Source: Dugong dugon (Eukaryota; Chordata; Mammalia; Sirenia; Dugongidae). From it: a DNA stretch of 64,000 bases. The notes below the pieces were generated by a model. It saw only the letters and a program-made list of their open reading frames with translations, did no database searches and was not told the origin of the DNA. The stretch is taken from the NCBI GenBank assembly GCA_030035585.1, contig CM057464.1, forward strand, positions 74,508,919 to 74,572,918, in the 5' to 3' direction. Each line of letters starts with the position of its first letter. The first letter of the stretch is position 1. Positions 31,676 through 44,630 of this stretch are shown piece after piece. A program made the translations under genes and the position numbers.

Positions 31676-33240
31676 TTGACTGTCTGTGGCATGGTTCATA
31701 AAACACAATATTGACAAAAATAAAGGGATGAAGGTTATTTGATAAATCTAGACTTCTTATACAACTATGTATACAAACTAGTTGACACAGCAGTACGCAA
31801 TAAAAAAAAGCAATACAAGTCATTATTAGTAATATAATTAATGATATTGATTCATAAGATAAGCCTAGCCAAAAAATTAAACAGTAAAATTCCAGTAAAA
31901 AATTGAATTACTGTGTTTGAATTCACCAGATGACTATAAATTCTTTGCTTTACTTTGGAATAAAAGAGCTCTGGGGAGAAGGATCTATGTGAAATGGATA
32001 TGGGGGTTTTATGTCTGCTGCAGAGACACAGAAAGGGTAGGAGCCAAGGCATTCTTAGGAAGAAAGTTCAGAGTACTTGTTTTTCTTTTCCCCAGACTTG
32101 AATTTCCAGAGTCCTCAAACATAAGCAAAAGAGAAAAAAAAAAAAAGATTTGAAAAGTAAGGTTTCAATAAACGTGACTCATTTGTTCAGAGAAAGAGGC
32201 CCAGTTTCAAAGAGATAATGGGAAAGGAGCACCCTTGAGGACTGGGGCAGTCAGAGAAGAGGCCCAGGCTGGGGCAGGTTTTTAAAGAGACATAGAAGCA
32301 AGTGTCTGTTAGGTCAGAGAAGCCAAACAGAGATTTTGATGGCAGAGAGAGCTTATACGCCAAGAAATAACTCAGAATCAGTCAGGAAGTCCTTGACAGC
32401 AACACGGCAGAGAATGATAGCCTCATTTCCTAACTAGATAGCAGCCAAAAGCGAGTATTCAACATTCTGTCAAATGGTATCAAGATGGAGGTTTGAAAAG
32501 TACACAAGCTTAAATAAACAATATTTAAGATAAAAATCATTGTGGCCTTGTTAGGTGACTTTTTAAAAACAATGGAAAAAAGCAAAGCTATATATCTTAA
32601 CACTATTCTCTAGGTGTTTTTAGCAGAAGAGAAAGCAAAGGAGAGGGAGAAAATAAAAGTAATGAATGAAGAAAGAATAATACCAACAGCTCTAACTTTG
32701 GGAAACATTTCTTTAATGCCTAATTCAAGAGGCGCAGTGATCAATGCAAACAATGAAGACATTTTACCCAGAAGAAAAGTATTACTGTTGAGAGCATGTA
32801 TTATTAAGGAACTACTATATAACAAGGTATTAAAAGAGAATTCATTTTTAAAAGCAATTTATTAAGGGACTCAAGGAAGATGATCTCTTATTTCGTGCGA
32901 TATCGGTCCAACTAAAATTTGAAATAGAACTTTTCCCATAGACTTAGAAATAATCTATTAAAAAAAAATTTACAAATGCAAAACATCTGTGTTTTTTTTT
33001 TTTTTATTTAGAAAATTCCAAGGCATGGCCTCAGTTGTTACATGGATTAATGAAGGACAATAACCAGGGTATAATCCAAGACTGCTAGGTCATGGCTCAT
33101 ATGAGGAAGTAAGCTTTTCTCTAAACACTTTTTTCTGTTCTGTTATTTATTTATTTATTTTGCAGCTGGGGGAGGTGAGGTGACTGAGATGGGAGACACT
33201 TTCTGAGTAGTGTTCTGTGCATGTGCTAATGAGGTCAAAC
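31676..33240. other. 1.5 kb without a recognised feature
   Basis: Mixed and AT-rich sequence. The 83-codon frame at 32614-32865 (MFLAEEKAKEREK...) has no recognisable homology. Poly-A at 32138-32147 and poly-T at 32992-33006 hint at unrecognised retroposon ends. Confidence 0.4.
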
Positions 33241-33435
33241 ACTAGTTGCCTTCAGATCAGTTCTAACTCATAACAACCCCATGTGTGTCGTGTCAGAGTA
33301 GTACTGTACTCCATGGGGTTTTCAATGGCCGATTTTTCAGAAGCAGATCACCAGACCTTTCTCCCTAGGCTCCCCTGAGCAGACTCCAACATTTCAGCTA
33401 ATAGCCAAGCACATTAACTCTTTGTGTCACCGGGG
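33241..33435 (-). mobile_element. AfroSINE/RTE-derived SINE, long variant, diverged
   Basis: 'ggggttttcaatggccgatt' and 'cagaagcagatcaccagacc' lie between the complement of the 3' end and a decayed tRNA-like head ('agctaatagccaagcacatt'). Confidence 0.7.
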
Positions 33436-34125
33436 ACAATGAGGCCAATACCACAATAATGGTTGCTGGAGTCAATTGTATCATGAAGAATTTTTCTTAG
33501 TCTCAGGTTGCCAGATGGCACAAAAAGAGGTGAGTATGATGCTACTTCATGTCTCTTCACTTAAAATCTTTGTCTCTGTCTCCTCCAGGAACTCAAAAAA
33601 AATCTATAATTTTTCCCTTCTTAATTATATTTAAAAAATTATTTCCCCGTTTTGAATCAGCACTAAAATGCACAACAGCAATCCTCCCTAGATTCAAGAA
33701 TAGAGATGGAGATTGTGATCAGGGCAAACAAATAATGTTACCTATCTGGGCTGTCATGGCCATTGACATGAATGGAAGGAAAAATACATGGGGAAGTACA
33801 GGAATACACATGATGTCAGGGATAGATGAGTGAATTTGTGACAATTTCAGACATGGTGATATATGATCTTAGTTCTCAAGTAAGACTTTATTCTTTATTA
33901 AAGAATGACCTTCCTTTAGCTGAAAAGGTGACTCATGTCAACCGTGTGCTACCTTAGGAAGCTTGAGCCTGAACAAGGAGAGAATAGATTTACGGGGAGG
34001 CTATTAGATCAATGAATTGCCATAACAGACACTGCAGACTATTTTTAATCCCTGTCAAAAGAGGATCAATAAGACTATGGGAGAGTGGAGAAGGTGTGGG
34101 AAAGATGTTCCTGGAGCTTGCACAA
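33436..34125. other. Nothing recognised
   Basis: Mixed composition. The 94-codon frame at 33549 has no recognisable product. Confidence 0.5.
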
Positions 34126-34129
34126 AAGC

Positions 34130-34430
34130 AGAAGACATGAGAATTTATACTCCAGGAACTTTGAGTAGCTAAAGTACAGGATGTATTTTGAAGAGCAGCA
34201 GGAAATATATTAGAGAAAGTGAGACAGGGCCAAAGTGTAGAGGATCTTGCATTGTATGCAAGAGTTTTTAGCCTGTCTGGAGTGGGCTGTGGAGATTTTT
34301 TTCCAGCTGGGACTTTACATAATCGTCTACCTGAAGTGACAGTGTGGAGGAGAGATTGAAATGCAAAGACATTGAAAAGAGGAAGATCAAATCGCGGCCA
34401 AAATGAAGGAAAGAAAACAAGAAAAAAGCT
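34130..34430 (-). repeat. L2 LINE fragment (antisense)
   Basis: 'agggccaaagtgtagaggat', 'gtttttagcctgtctggagt' and 'gaagtgacagtgtggaggag' keep the complement order of L2. Confidence 0.55.
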
Positions 34431-34529
34431 AAGGCTTGAACTAGTAGGAGAACAGAGAAGAGTGGATGTTATTTAACTGTATCTCAGAGATAGGTTTTAA
34501 GCAGTTTTAGAGATTTTTTTTTTTCTCTC

Positions 34530-34900
34530 CATTTTGACTAGTTTAGATTCGTGAGCAATTTTCCTACCTGTGAAATCGAAACACCTTGGTCAATAAGGGT
34601 TTAGCAAATTCTTACATGAACCATAAATGCATTAGTTATTCGTACAATCCTATAGGCTTGTCGGAATACTTCCTTAGCTGTTTCTAAAGGTGGAATTGCT
34701 GGTGAAAGCTATACTGTGTACTTTTGTTTTTATATTTTATGGTATACCTTACCCAACTCCCAACCTGGAGATTTAGCTAATTTATGTTTCCACCAGCAGT
34801 AAATGAAAGTGTCTCTTTATACAAATGTGGGGTTTTGGCCAATGATACATTTAATTCTTTTTTGTTTCTATTGATATTGATGTTAGTCGTATGTAAAACT
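34530..34900 (-). repeat. Old L1-related ORF2 3' fragment
   Basis: 'ctaaaggtggaattgctggt' and 'tttatgtttccaccagcagt' on the + strand are the complement of the L1 ORF2 C-terminal region (GGTG.AAxC..). Confidence 0.5.
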
Positions 34901-35475
34901 GCATTATCTCTCCGAGTCATTGTATTCTTTCTTACCACCCACATTATTTTACCTGTCTCCTTATCAGGATGATTACAGTAGCTTTCTAACTGATCTCCTA
35001 CTTCCAAATATTTTCCCACATCATTTTACATGCTCTCTTTCTTTCTTTTTAATATCAGAGGTCTCATACTCTCATTTTATACTCGTATTTAAACCTCTCA
35101 GTGTTTCTCTTTGCTCAGAAAATTAAAATAAACTACAGTGAATCATACCTTTCACAAGAAATGAAGTTAAGGTAGCCTAGGATTGTTATTACACTTAGAC
35201 TAGACAGGAAGAAAAATCGATTCTCATGAGTGACCAAGACCTTATTTTCCCGCTACACCCCTTATTCCCTCATATACAGAAATACATGAAGAAACCATGA
35301 GAAAAGGTTAGCAAAGAAAAAGAAAAAAACAGGATTAGACTCAGAGATATTTCAGATATTGGAATTTTTAAATGCAAAATATTAATGTGTTTTAAATTTT
35401 TAGAAAATAAGGAAGGAATTAAAATCCTACCAAAATGATCTAAATAAATTTGCTATAAAACTGAATTGTATTACT
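34901..35475. other. Nothing recognised
   Basis: AT-rich sequence with no reading frame of note. Confidence 0.5.
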
Positions 35476-35479
35476 AAAA

Positions 35480-36030
35480 GTATAAAAATACATAGTTATT
35501 AAAATTGCAAACCCGGTACATGGGAAAAGTTATTTGCAACTCATTAAACTTACAAAGATCATGTATCTGGAATATATGAAGAACTCAAATCAATAAGAAA
35601 AATCCCAAAAACCCAATAAAAAATGGTCAGGAAACTTGAATAGGAACTTTATAAAAGATGATACGCAAATGGATAATAAACATATGAAAGTCATCAAGGA
35701 AATGAAAATTTAAACTTGAATGAGGTTCAACTATCCACCCACCAGAATGACTAGTTTTGGTTATTAGAACTCTCATTTACCAATTGTGGCAGTGTAATTG
35801 ATACAATACTTTGGAAAAGACAGCAGTATTTACTAAAGTTGAAAATACTCATAACCTGTGAATTCTACTGCTAGGCATATACCCAAAAGAAATGCCTGCA
35901 CACATTCACTGAGATACAAACTGTGAGTATTGATAGCATGATTTGCAGTAATCTCAAGCTAAAAACAACCTGACTTCCATCAATAGAAGAATATGGTTTA
36001 CTCATATATTGATGTATATCAAGAATCCTG
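35480..36030 (+). repeat. Old L1 ORF2 3' part
   Basis: 'aaatggtcaggaaacttgaa', 'ctcatttaccaattgtggca', 'ctactgctaggcatataccc' and 'cttccatcaatagaagaata' follow the end of L1 ORF2 in order. Confidence 0.75.
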
Positions 36031-36049
36031 CATTAAACAACAGGCGAAA

Positions 36050-36720
36050 AAACTGAGAACACCACAGAAAGAAATGGAACGATCACCAAAGTGGTGGGAA
36101 TAGATAAGATAGACAAATGGATAGATAGATAAGTGATAGATCAATCAACAAATAAGAAAGGATATGAACATTTAAACAGCACAATTAACAAACTTAGTCT
36201 AATGGGACTATATAGGACCTTAAGCTAGTAATTAGTGAATAGATATCTACTCAAAAAAAAAAAAACACAGAAAATTGACCACGTAATCGGCCATAAACTA
36301 ATCTCAATAAATTTCAAAGAATTTGTTTAATATGGAACACATCCTCAGATCAGTTAGAAATCATTGTTCATAAGACAAATGTTTATCCATTTTTATTTCT
36401 GAAAATTTTACAACACATTCTAACTCATGAGTCAATAAAAAATATAATAAGTATGTACATAAAACTGATGTATAATGCAAATACTACATATAAAACTTGA
36501 AAAATACAAGTAAAAGAGAACTGAGAGGGAAACGTTCAGCACAAATGACAGTATTTTTTTAAAGGTGGAAAATTAATGGACACCTTGAGGAATTAAAAAA
36601 CAGAGTCAAAGTAAAGAAAACAAAAAGAAGGACATAAGATCAGAAATAAATAAACTCAAAAACTAAGAGAATGAAGAGGATCAACAAATCCAAAAGTAGG
36701 TTCTCTTAAAAAAAAAAAAA
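36050..36720 (+). repeat. Old L1 ORF2 linker part
   Basis: 'gaaaattgaccacgtaatcg', 'acagagtcaaagtaaagaaa' and 'gatcaacaaatccaaaagta' match the endonuclease-to-RT linker. It lies downstream of a piece from the ORF2 end, so the two are separate insertions or rearranged. Confidence 0.7.
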
Positions 36721-37535
36721 AGTAAGACAGAAAAGAGAAGAGAGGGATGGCAGGAGGTAGAGAATGAGGCAGGGAAGAAACCAGCAAGGGAGCAAAAGTT
36801 GACTTGTTCAAGGACAGGGTGGAATAAATCACAGAGGAGATAATGCTGGAATTCAAAAAATCCTCCAGATTGAAAGTGAGAGACATACAATGTATCAAAT
36901 GTCAGATGACAAGTGTTAATTACACAGTGCTCTGAGGCAAAAGCTACCTGTAGTGAAGATGTCACAATAAAAACAAAAGAAATGGTGCTCATCAAAATTC
37001 TTTGAGCCTTTTCTGCTACCAATTCACATTCCATTCTCCTGATAACATGGTGTTTTCCAGGACTGACTTAAGAGTCCTCCTGGGGTCACAGCTTTCAAAA
37101 TATTCTGGGCAGATTCCCACAGTCTCCTCATGGCCACTTATTGGTAATACTAGGTATTCACTTTTGATATGATCAAAATCTGAGATCATAAATAGAAGAG
37201 ACCAGCCTTTCAAACTACAGTTTCCATCAATACTCGACCATTGTATTACACAGGATATAATGTTAAAATAGATTATTTTGAAAAATGGGTATGCAACTTT
37301 TTGAAATGGTTTAAGAGAAAACATACCTTTATAGAGATCCAAAGTAGAGATAAATGAAGCTAGAAAAGTATCATTCTATTCTATTCTACATTAAAGAGAG
37401 TGAAAAAGACAAACTATTTTTATTTACAATTTTGAGTCAATATTCTGAGATTTTTACAATTAGGAAAAGTAAAGAGGGAATATATTGGCAAAAGTATCAG
37501 AGAGAAATGATCAACTATCATAACATGTTAAGGGC
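36721..37535. other. Nothing firm
   Basis: Open minus-strand frames at 36656-37342 are low-complexity and unrecognised. Confidence 0.45.
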
Positions 37536-37539
37536 TTTT

Positions 37540-37745
37540 TAAATCTATAAAGATATAAACATATCCCAACAGAAAATGTATAAAGAGTATGAATAAGTAA
37601 TTTATAATAGAAATACACATGGGGCACTAAACATGATTAAATCCTAATCTCAAAAGTATCTAAAGAAATGCAAATTAAAATGGGATACCATTCGCAAGGA
37701 TCAAATTTGATTAATAAAAATATTGAGTATTATCCAGGCACTATT
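37540..37745 (+). repeat. Old L1 ORF2 3' fragment
   Basis: 'aaagaaatgcaaattaaaat' and 'gggataccattcgcaaggat' match the ORF2 region just before the cysteine motif. Confidence 0.55.
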
Positions 37746-37839
37746 TCTGATAGCTTGTTACACAGGGTTTTTTAATGTTTACACTATTTTAATAAATCAT
37801 ACCACTAAATTGAATTGTGTGAGTTACTTATTATTTGTA

Positions 37840-39185
37840 GGCCCATGTGCAACTACTTACTCAACATCTGAAACCTCACATATCCAAACCTGAACTCATC
37901 TTTCCACCAAAACTTCTCCATCACCACTTTCCCCATCTCAGCTGATAGATGCTTTACCTATCCTCCCAATTGCTCAGGTCAAAAATTTCAGCTTCATCCT
38001 TGACTCCTCACTTTATTTCACCCCCATAACCACATGAAAGAAATTCTGTTGGCTCTACCTTCAAACTCTATCTAGAGACCGACAATTTCTCGTCTTCTCC
38101 ACTGCTGGTGAAGCAGTCTGAGTCAACATCATTTCTCCCTAGACTTATTGCAGTAGTCTTCTGCCTGGTCTCCCTCTTTGTACTGCACCTCTACAGTCAA
38201 TACCTATGGAGCAGCCAGAGTCAAATTTTAAAATGTAAGTCAGATGAAATCATTCCTCTGCTCAAAACACTATCCTGTATCCCCATTTCACTAAGAGTGA
38301 AAGTCAAAGTCAATATAATTGCTAATGGTAGCTCCTGTTTAAAAAAAATTCTTGATCATCACAATGTGATACAAATTAGATGTCTCTCCTATGTGACTCT
38401 CCTCCCAAGGGCAACAGAGGAATACAGATTCCTTCCATTATGAGGCTTTCTGTCCCTTCAGCTCTTCTTAGAGTGCTCTGCTGGATCTCCTCCACCCAAC
38501 TGACCAACAGAGAGAAAGCATGAACTAGCTCAGGATTTCACTGGAAGGTTTATGGGCTATCCTTAGAAGAGACATGAATCACTTCTGTCTGCATTGTACT
38601 GGCAAGAAATTACTGCATGTACCTCTTCAGACTACTAAGAAGCATGATTTAGCTGTGTGTCCGGGAGGAAAAGGAAAACGACCTGATAAACACATCACTG
38701 TCTCTGCTATAGCCCACAAGGCCTACATGATCTGGTCACACGTTGCATCTCTTTCCTTACCTCCTAGCATTTTCCCCTTGGTCATGGCACTCTAGTCAAG
38801 CTCCTTTCTTGCAGCTTTTACATTAGCTCTTTCTTCTTCCTGGATCACTCTTTCCCAAGATATCAAGATGACAAAATCTTTCACCTTTTTCAAGTATTTG
38901 CCCTATTGTCACTTTCTTACAGAAGGCTGTCAGACAATTCAGTTTGTAAGTGCACCCAATAATTCCAATCACCTTTCTTTCCTTCTCTACTTTTTCTTTT
39001 TTTCCATTTTATAATATTATTTACTTACTTATTGTGCTTATTGCTTATTGTCTCTCTCCTCACTGCTCGGATATCAGCTCTGTGAAGGCATAGATCTTTT
39101 CTGTTTAATACACTGATGTATCTTTAACATCTAGAATAGTGCTTGGCACCAAATAGGTGCTCAATAACTAGTTTGCAATAAATAT
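37840..39185 (+). repeat. L2 LINE, late RT region through 3' end, with an insert
   Basis: 'ctgttggctctaccttcaaa' (38048), 'aaatgtaagtcagatgaaat' with peptide 'CKSDEIIPLLKTL' (38232 on), 'ccatttcactaagagtgaaa', 'gcccacaaggcctacatgat' and the UTR end near 39180 follow L2. About 350 bp of unrelated sequence (about 38340-38690) splits it. That insert looks like another old repeat I cannot name. Confidence 0.8.
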
Positions 39186-39199
39186 TATAAAAATGATTA

Positions 39200-39960
39200 T
39201 GATCTTATGGCTTTTGTCTTTGCTTTTAAGTTTAAACCCTGTATGTCATTTCTCAGAGGTGTAATCACTTTTGAGTAGATTAGCTAAATTTTGTATATTC
39301 TTTTCATACGGTAAGCTGTTTATTTTACTTATCGTTTCTCTTTTTTATGAGTTTTGGTTATTCATTTCCAATTTTATGCTTACTAAAAGTATCCTCATTA
39401 TTTTTCTCATTCTTAAATATTTTTCTAAATTTTGACTTAAATATTAATGACTATTTTCATGCTTTTATAGAACCAGTAAAGTTTTAAATTTGTTTCTTAG
39501 TAAAGCTTTGGATACAGCCCATAATTTTTATTGGTAATCTCATCATTCTTTTGCTTTCTAAATTATTTTTAATATTTTAACTCCCTTTTTGACAAAATAA
39601 TTTCATAGTATTTTTCTAAATGGTTCAAGGAGTTGTTGTTAATGTATACTATTATTAATTTTTAGTTTTTCTGCATAGTGATCAAATAATTTAATCTGTA
39701 TACTTTCTTCTTTTTTATTTTGTCATGTATCTATGATCTATTGTGTTTTCTATTTTATATTTCCTTATTGTTTCTATTCTAATCTATATTTTCCTAAATA
39801 TCATTTATTTTCTTGGTAATTTCAAACATACATCCTATTGATGAACCTACTAATGATGATTAAGATCATTTCCACAATTTCCATAAATATGAAGTTTACA
39901 AACAAAATATTATATACTACCTTTCCTCTAGATAATATAATGACATTAGTGTACTTTTTC
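39200..39960 (-). repeat. Old L1 ORF2 fragment, T-rich on + strand
   Basis: 'agctttggatacagcccata', 'tttttctgcatagtgatcaa' and 'catgtatctatgatctattg' keep the order of the complement of L1 ORF2. Confidence 0.55.
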
Positions 39961-40307
39961 TTCCTCCATCCATTTCCTCTCCCAATTCCCTGTTATATAA
40001 CACTAATAGCCCAGGAGATTTTAGCTTCAGTTCATTATTGTTGCAATTATTTAGTACATTTCAAATTTTTTAGTATTTTCATGATATTTGCATTTTGTTT
40101 CGCACATATTTACAAGTATTTAAAGTTAATTTCATTTTTGTTTCAATTTTCACTGTCAACTTTTTAATAAAATGTTACAGACATTGACGCAAATAAATTG
40201 CAATTTAACTGGATAGAGAAATCCTAGGTGACATACTTCGCCCCTTAAAACTATGGATATTTCACTATCTCTTTGCGTTTAATGTGGTGTAATTTTTGGT
40301 TGAACTG

Positions 40308-40310
<3 letters not shown>
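39961..40310. other. Nothing recognised
   Basis: T-rich sequence with no convincing frame. Confidence 0.5.

Positions 40311-40350
<40 letters not shown>
40311..40350. repeat. (TG)20 microsatellite at an L1 tail
   Basis: Uninterrupted TG run directly at the 3' end of the adjoining minus-strand L1, where an A-tail would be expected. Confidence 0.95.
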
Positions 40351-40352
<2 letters not shown>

Positions 40353-41538
40353 TTAGATGAAAGTCTACAGAGCAAATTAGTATCTCGTTGAACAATTAAT
40401 ACATATATTGTTGTTTGACACTGGTTGCCAACTCTGTGTCAACACTCTTCCCTTCTTGACCTTGGGTTCCCCGTTTCCATTCATCCAGCTTTCTTGTCCC
40501 CTCCTGCCTTCTTGTACTTTCCCCTGGGCTCGGGTCCACTTTTAGTCTCATATACATAGCTGAGGTTGAGCTACGTGTATTATTGTTTGTTTTATGGACC
40601 TATCTAATCTTTGGCTGAAGGGTAAACCTCAGGAGTGACTTCAGTACAGAGTTAAAAGGGTGTTTGGGGACCATGTTCTCAGAGTTTCTCCAGTCTCTAT
40701 CAGACCAGTAAGTCTGGCCTTTTTTTTTTTTTTTTTTTGGTGAATTTGAATTTTGTTCTAGATTTCTTTCCAGCTCTTTCTGGGACCCTCTGTTATGATC
40801 CCTGTCAGACCAGTCAGTGCTGGTAGCCAGGCACCATCTAGTTGTGCTGGACTCAGTCTGGTGGAGGCTGTGGTAGCTCTGGTCCGTTAGTCCTTTGGAC
40901 AAATCTTTCCTTTGTGTCTTTGGTTTTCTTCATTCTCCCTTGCTTTGGACGGGGTGAGAACAGTGGAATATCTTTGATGGCCACTGACAAGCTTTTAAGA
41001 CCGCAGATGCTACTCACCAAAGAAGGATATAGAAACATTTTCTTTATAAACTATGTTATGTCAGTTGAACTAGATGTCCCCTGAGACCACGGTCTCCAGC
41101 CCTCAGCCCAGTAATTCAATCCCTCAGGGAATATGGATGTGTCTATGAAGCTTCCATAACCTTGCCTTGGTCAGGTTGTTCTGACTTCCCCAGTATTGTG
41201 GACTGTCTTACTCGTCACCAAAGTTACCACTTATCTAGTTAGTGCTTTTCCCTCTCCACCCCTCCTCTCCCTCGTAATCATCAAAGATTGTTTCTTTCTG
41301 TGTGTAAACATTTTCGAATTTTTATAACAGTGGTCTCATACAGTATTTGTCCTTTTGTGATTGATTTATTTCACTCAACATAATGCCCTCCAGATTCACC
41401 CATGTTGTGAGATGTTTTGCAGATTTATCATTGTTGTTTGTCGCTGCGTAGAATTCTATTGTGTGTATGTACCATAGTTTATCCATTTATCTGTTGATGA
41501 GCACTTGGTTTGTTTCCATCTTTTTGCTATTGCTTGTT
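40351..41538 (-). mobile_element. 5'-truncated L1, 3' UTR plus ORF2 end
   Basis: The left end is the 3' UTR ('tggggaccatgttctcagag', 'aagcttttaagaccgcagat'). The right end holds the complement of the ORF2 C-terminal coding region ('catagtttatccatttatct', 'gttgatgagcacttgg'), matching 19400-19530 of the large L1. The UTR matches that of the large L1 in order but is more diverged, with an older look. Confidence 0.9.
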
Positions 41539-41753
41539 TTTTTCTTTTTTTGAAGCTGGTCAGTTTTATTTTATATCCTGACCAAATGCTGGAAGACTCT
41601 CTTTCTCTAATTTTCAAATTCAAAACTGTCACAAGAATTTGTCTTGAAGTTAGTTTCTTTTCATTAATATGTTTCTTGTTAAAGACTTGTTAGTATGTGG
41701 ACTCAAGTCTACCCTTTGTTATTTCTTTATTTCTTTGTTTATTTCTTACTGTG

Positions 41754-41808
<55 letters not shown>

Positions 41809-43036
41809 TGGGCACACCCAAGCATGCACCACTATGTATTTTTAAGTTTTGCGCTCCGTTTTTTGTGCTTTTTTTTCCTACCTCCACCACCCAAACCTTC
41901 CAGGGAACTTCAATTTTATTCATTAGATTGATTTTTTCAGACTACCATATTTATAGCTTGTAATATAGATTTTTAATTATGCTATTATGTGCTTAATTTG
42001 CTTAGCTCACACAGATAGCTCACTTTATATTTCTACCTATCTCTAAACAGGTTCCCATTTCTTCTCCATCTACCTTACTACTTTTTGTCTTTAATTACTT
42101 TTCGAATTATCTTGTCAGCATAAAGCTGTCAAATTAGGTTCCCACTCAACTGGCAGGTCTGCAGTTACCTGGGGCACTGCAGGTCCTCCAAGTACAAGTC
42201 CTTTTGGATGCCTTAAATCGCAGTAGTGAGAGTGAGTCTCCATGGAGTGCTTATTTCTCTCCCAACAGTACTCTAGTCTTTTGTGGGAGTTTTCCTGAAT
42301 TCTTTAATGGTAAGCTACTTCACCAAAAGAGAAAACTTCCAATTTGCCTCTTAGAGGCCCCTTCCATTGACACCATATCAAGCATAAATTCCTGGAATGT
42401 TATGGCAAGTAAGCTTTCTTCCCTAATTGCCAACAGTAACTCTGGATTTCTCTGTTATTTTGTCATTACATTCAGAATATAAGAGGAAGAGCCAGTAGTC
42501 AACGTGCAAGTAATCTTTTTACCAAGTCCTTCAAACAGATTTTTCAACTAAATTTTAAAAAGCAGGGAAGAGTAAAAAGAGAAGTTAACTTTGTAGGCAT
42601 TTCATGTCGCTGACATGTCACTGGCATTGGTCTATTTTGCTTATGCTTACAAGCCTTGCATTAAAAAAGCCGATGTCACCAAGAATTGGTTATTTTTAGG
42701 GGTATCAACCCTGTCTTGGCTAGAACACTTACTTGGGAAATCAGCCCATTTAAACAAACTAATTCTTCCACATTCATCATGATGCTAACTAGAATGAGCC
42801 AAACAAATATTTAGTAACACCTGATAGGCAAGTCTCTCTGATTTCACAAGTGTAGTACCCTCCCCAAAGTTAAGTACAGTCCTTAGCTACAGAATGTTCT
42901 TTCATAGGGCACAGTTCACTTCCTATTATAAAGCTTTTCTGAGATAAATTCCTTCCTACAGCATCTTCTCACTATACTTTACTCACCAGGACAATGGTAC
43001 AAAGCTGCTTACACTTTTGTCATTGAGGCTAATCCT
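41539..43036. other. No gene; includes (TG)25 at 41757-41806
   Basis: The long frames at 41690-41963 are produced by the TG run. The rest is mixed AT-rich sequence without a named repeat. Confidence 0.6.
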
Positions 43037-43320
43037 ACAGCTGCCATCTATAGTTCTCTCCTGAAGATTTGAGATGATCTTACATTTTTACTTGATTAAT
43101 TAGGTATTTTTCCTTTCACTGAAACAGTTTCCAACATAATTCGTAGACACTTTCCCTACCTGAGTGAAACTCCATTTTCAACTGTTGTGTCAATCACATC
43201 CAGGATCCCAAGTTCACGAAAGAACAATTGTAAACTTCTCAAATCTTTGTTAACTATTCTTCTGTGGAGCTCTAGAATCTAGTATAGTGTCAGACTCCTT
43301 TGAAGTGTTCAACAAATGTG
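43037..43320 (+). repeat. Unclassified dispersed repeat, copy A
   Basis: 'agttctctcctgaagatttg', 'aacataattcgtagacactt', 'gttgtgtcaatcacatccag' and 'taaacttctc' recur in order at 51988-52265. I do not recognise the family. The orientation sign is arbitrary. Confidence 0.7.
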
Positions 43321-43624
43321 TAGAGCCCACATGATCATAGATGCTTCCTGTCACTACTGTAAACAGGGTTAATTCCATTCTTATTAAAAGTTCAACATCC
43401 TTAGTGTCCTTAAAAGTAATATAAGAGAAGATAAAATGCCTTCCCCATACAAGGCATTCTGTCTGCAAAAGCAACCAAGCCAGTTTGATCTTTCTTCATT
43501 TTATACTCGTAGAGCATTTGGAAACATTTTGAAATTTAAATTAAAAAAAAAGGATTACTTTGGCTTGAATTAAAATGAATCTGATACACATTAATTATAA
43601 AGAAAAAAGTAAGAGGCTTATGGA
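43321..43624. other. Nothing recognised
   Basis: AT-rich sequence. Confidence 0.5.
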
Positions 43625-43694
43625 GATGACAGAGGATGGGGCAACATTTTGTTGTGTTATATATAAGGTCTCAATGGCAACTAACAACAAGAAG
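43625..43694 (+). mobile_element. RTE 3'-end remnant
   Basis: 'ggatggggcaacattttgtt', 'gtgttatatataaggtctca' and 'actaacaacaag' are the RTE terminus with a small deletion. Confidence 0.65.
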
Positions 43695-44630
43695 AGGCTT
43701 ATTGATATCCTTTTTCCCAACCTACTTATAAGTTTTTAAAAAGACTAATATTAAAATAATTTTCACTGCAATGTAAACTAAAAATGTTAATTCTCATGCA
43801 AATAATTGACCTTAGGAATTAATAATATTTTTATTCCAATTGAATATCATACTATCTATGATGCTTGGCTAGTAGAAAAAAAAAATTAGCCACTGCATCA
43901 TATTATATCTACACAGTATTTTTATTTCCCAACAGTTTCAACCTCTAAAATTGGGTCCTTACAGAGACAATGGATTGTTAATAAATGTAATATTCTTAAA
44001 TAAACTTTTATAAAAAAGTTTACTGATAAACAGCTGTTAATTTATTTTTCCACTTGGTTCCTTACTATCTCATGTCTGAGTGATGTTATGAAGTCTTGTG
44101 TTTGCATTTATAAAATTCTTTATACAAAATAATAACAAAAGGAATACCTTTCTGTTTGTCAGTATTAAATAATTCCTCAGAATCTTAATCTTACAAAATT
44201 TTAATCTTATTTTACACCTTTATATATTACATGGCCTGTGCAAAATATGGAATATACCATAGATTGAATCAATGTACCAGTGATATGCTGATAAATGTAA
44301 AACCAGCTCTCTTGGTAGGGGAAAGCTCTGATTTATAGTGTTTGACAATTTCTATGGTGTAAATATTTCCTGGTCTATCTTGTAGCTAGGGTTCTGGATG
44401 ACAATTAGATGCCACCAATTAGATGTACTTGCATACTGTTTAGAATGGGTCCCACTTGCTCTTAGCCGTTTTCTGCTGGAAGCAAGGTGCAAGAACATGA
44501 GATGTTCCACTCTCCCCTTTCCAGGTTCCTGGGTGCTCAGAGTTGGCTGTAGCAGCAGCAAGAGTATTTTCTGATTTCTGGATACCAGCTCCCTTGGAGT
44601 GTTCTTAAATTTAGTAGTTCCTATGGCAAT
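43695..44630. other. AT-rich sequence, nothing recognised
   Basis: No named repeat, and the short frames have no homology I recognise. Confidence 0.5.

Noticed and set aside
32614-32865. 83-codon frame starting MFLAEEKAKEREK
   Set aside because: Low-complexity start and no recognisable domain, with an antisense frame of similar length over the same bases.
36656-37342. Minus-strand frames of 80-117 codons
   Set aside because: They lie partly over old L1 and A-rich sequence, and no domain is recognisable.
38108-38443. 111-codon + strand frame
   Set aside because: Its second half is L2 reverse-transcriptase sequence (CKSDEIIPLLKTL), so it is a LINE remnant and not a gene.
41690-41963. Overlapping frames on both strands around 41757-41806
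   Set aside because: They are produced by the (TG)25 run and read as CV or TH repeats.
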